Source: Desulfobacteraceae bacterium
GTDB taxonomy: Bacteria; Desulfobacterota; DSM-4660; Desulfatiglandales; Desulfatiglandaceae
Direction of reading: 5' to 3'
Length of the DNA: 7,073 nucleotides
Assembly (NCBI GenBank): GCA_030597505.1
Contig: JAUVRS010000130.1
Coordinates: forward strand, 1-7,073
The number at the start of each line of letters is the position of its first letter. Positions within the stretch are counted from its first letter, which is position 1. Below, piece by piece: positions 6,835 to 7,073 of this stretch. A program made the position numbers and the translations under genes. The notes under the pieces are model-generated. The model was not told the origin of the DNA, searched no databases, and saw only the letters and a list, made by a program, of their open reading frames with translations.

Positions 6835-7073
6835 AAAACAGATATGTTTCTGAGCTGAAATTGCCCCGGCTTGAGCCTGGAGGCATCAATATAATTGACA
6901 GGAGAGCCAAAACCACCAGACCGGACCATGGGTGAGCCTCATAAAAGAGAAGAAGAAGCCGGCAGGGGAGAAGCGGCCGGAACCGGAAAAAGATCATGCC
7001 CATGGTAAATGATGCCTGGTTTGCCAAAATAGGGGACAAGGAGTTAAAGAAATTTGAGGGGTATTGACCACGG

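Larger units (their letters stand above)
6722..7073. other. Non-coding or unresolved stretch at the right edge
   Basis: These 352 bases hold no gene I can support. They contain the palindrome and promoter-like sequence listed separately, plus a purine-rich right end with very short open frames on the plus strand. One runs from TTG 6895 (GGAGG at 6879-6883) to 7008, 37 codons, Lys/Glu/Gly-rich. Another runs from ATG 6996 to 7067, 23 codons, ending in an amphipathic-looking DKELKKFEGY. A leftward frame is open from the edge to 6782 but rich in Leu and Phe in the manner of an antisense shadow. Any of these could be leader peptides, gene remnants or chance. Confidence 0.6.

Noticed and set aside
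6782..7039. An 85-codon leftward open frame at the right edge with a hydrophobic Leu-rich stretch
   Set aside because: It is open to the window edge, uses a TTG start, and its Leu/Phe richness is what the purine-rich plus strand gives when read in reverse. No family resemblance was seen, though a small membrane protein cannot be fully excluded.

Overview
The window reads as a chromosomal segment from a Gram-negative-type bacterium. The protein sequences, the roughly even base composition and the yebC-ruvC-ruvA-ruvB gene order fit a deltaproteobacterium in the broad sense (Desulfobacterota or a relative). That taxonomic guess is inference and would need a database search.

The left half (1-3843) is a conserved housekeeping cluster on the minus strand. 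Read in its own direction it runs rlmE (23S rRNA 2'-O-methyltransferase), yebC (TACO1/YebC family), ruvC, ruvA, ruvB (Holliday junction resolvasome), then the N-terminal part of tadA (tRNA adenosine deaminase), which leaves the window at base 1. yebC/ruvC and ruvC/ruvA overlap by 1 and 4 bases and ruvA/ruvB are 10 bases apart, so these four form a tight transcription unit. All visible catalytic motifs are intact. RuvA binds the junction, RuvB pumps it and RuvC cuts it, while rlmE, yebC and tadA belong to the translation apparatus.

The divergent intergenic region (3844-4017) carries a plausible sigma70-type promoter for the rightward genes, a short inverted repeat overlapping its -35 box, and a GGAGG ribosome binding site.

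The right half (4018-6721) is the unusual part. It is a two-gene plus-strand operon: a MoxR-type AAA+ ATPase overlapping by 17 bases with a 617-residue protein. The N-terminal ~190 residues of that protein have the motif layout of the TraB/TIKI/ChaN-like superfamily (the DUF5682-like flavour that accompanies MoxR ATPases). Its C-terminal ~420 residues match nothing I recognise. Such ATPases usually work with a von Willebrand A (VWA) partner; none is visible here, so it could lie beyond the right edge or be absent.

The last 352 bases (6722-7073) hold no convincing gene. They contain a palindromic structure just after the operon and a good promoter-like sequence pointing rightwards, suggesting a separate transcription unit starts near or beyond the right edge.
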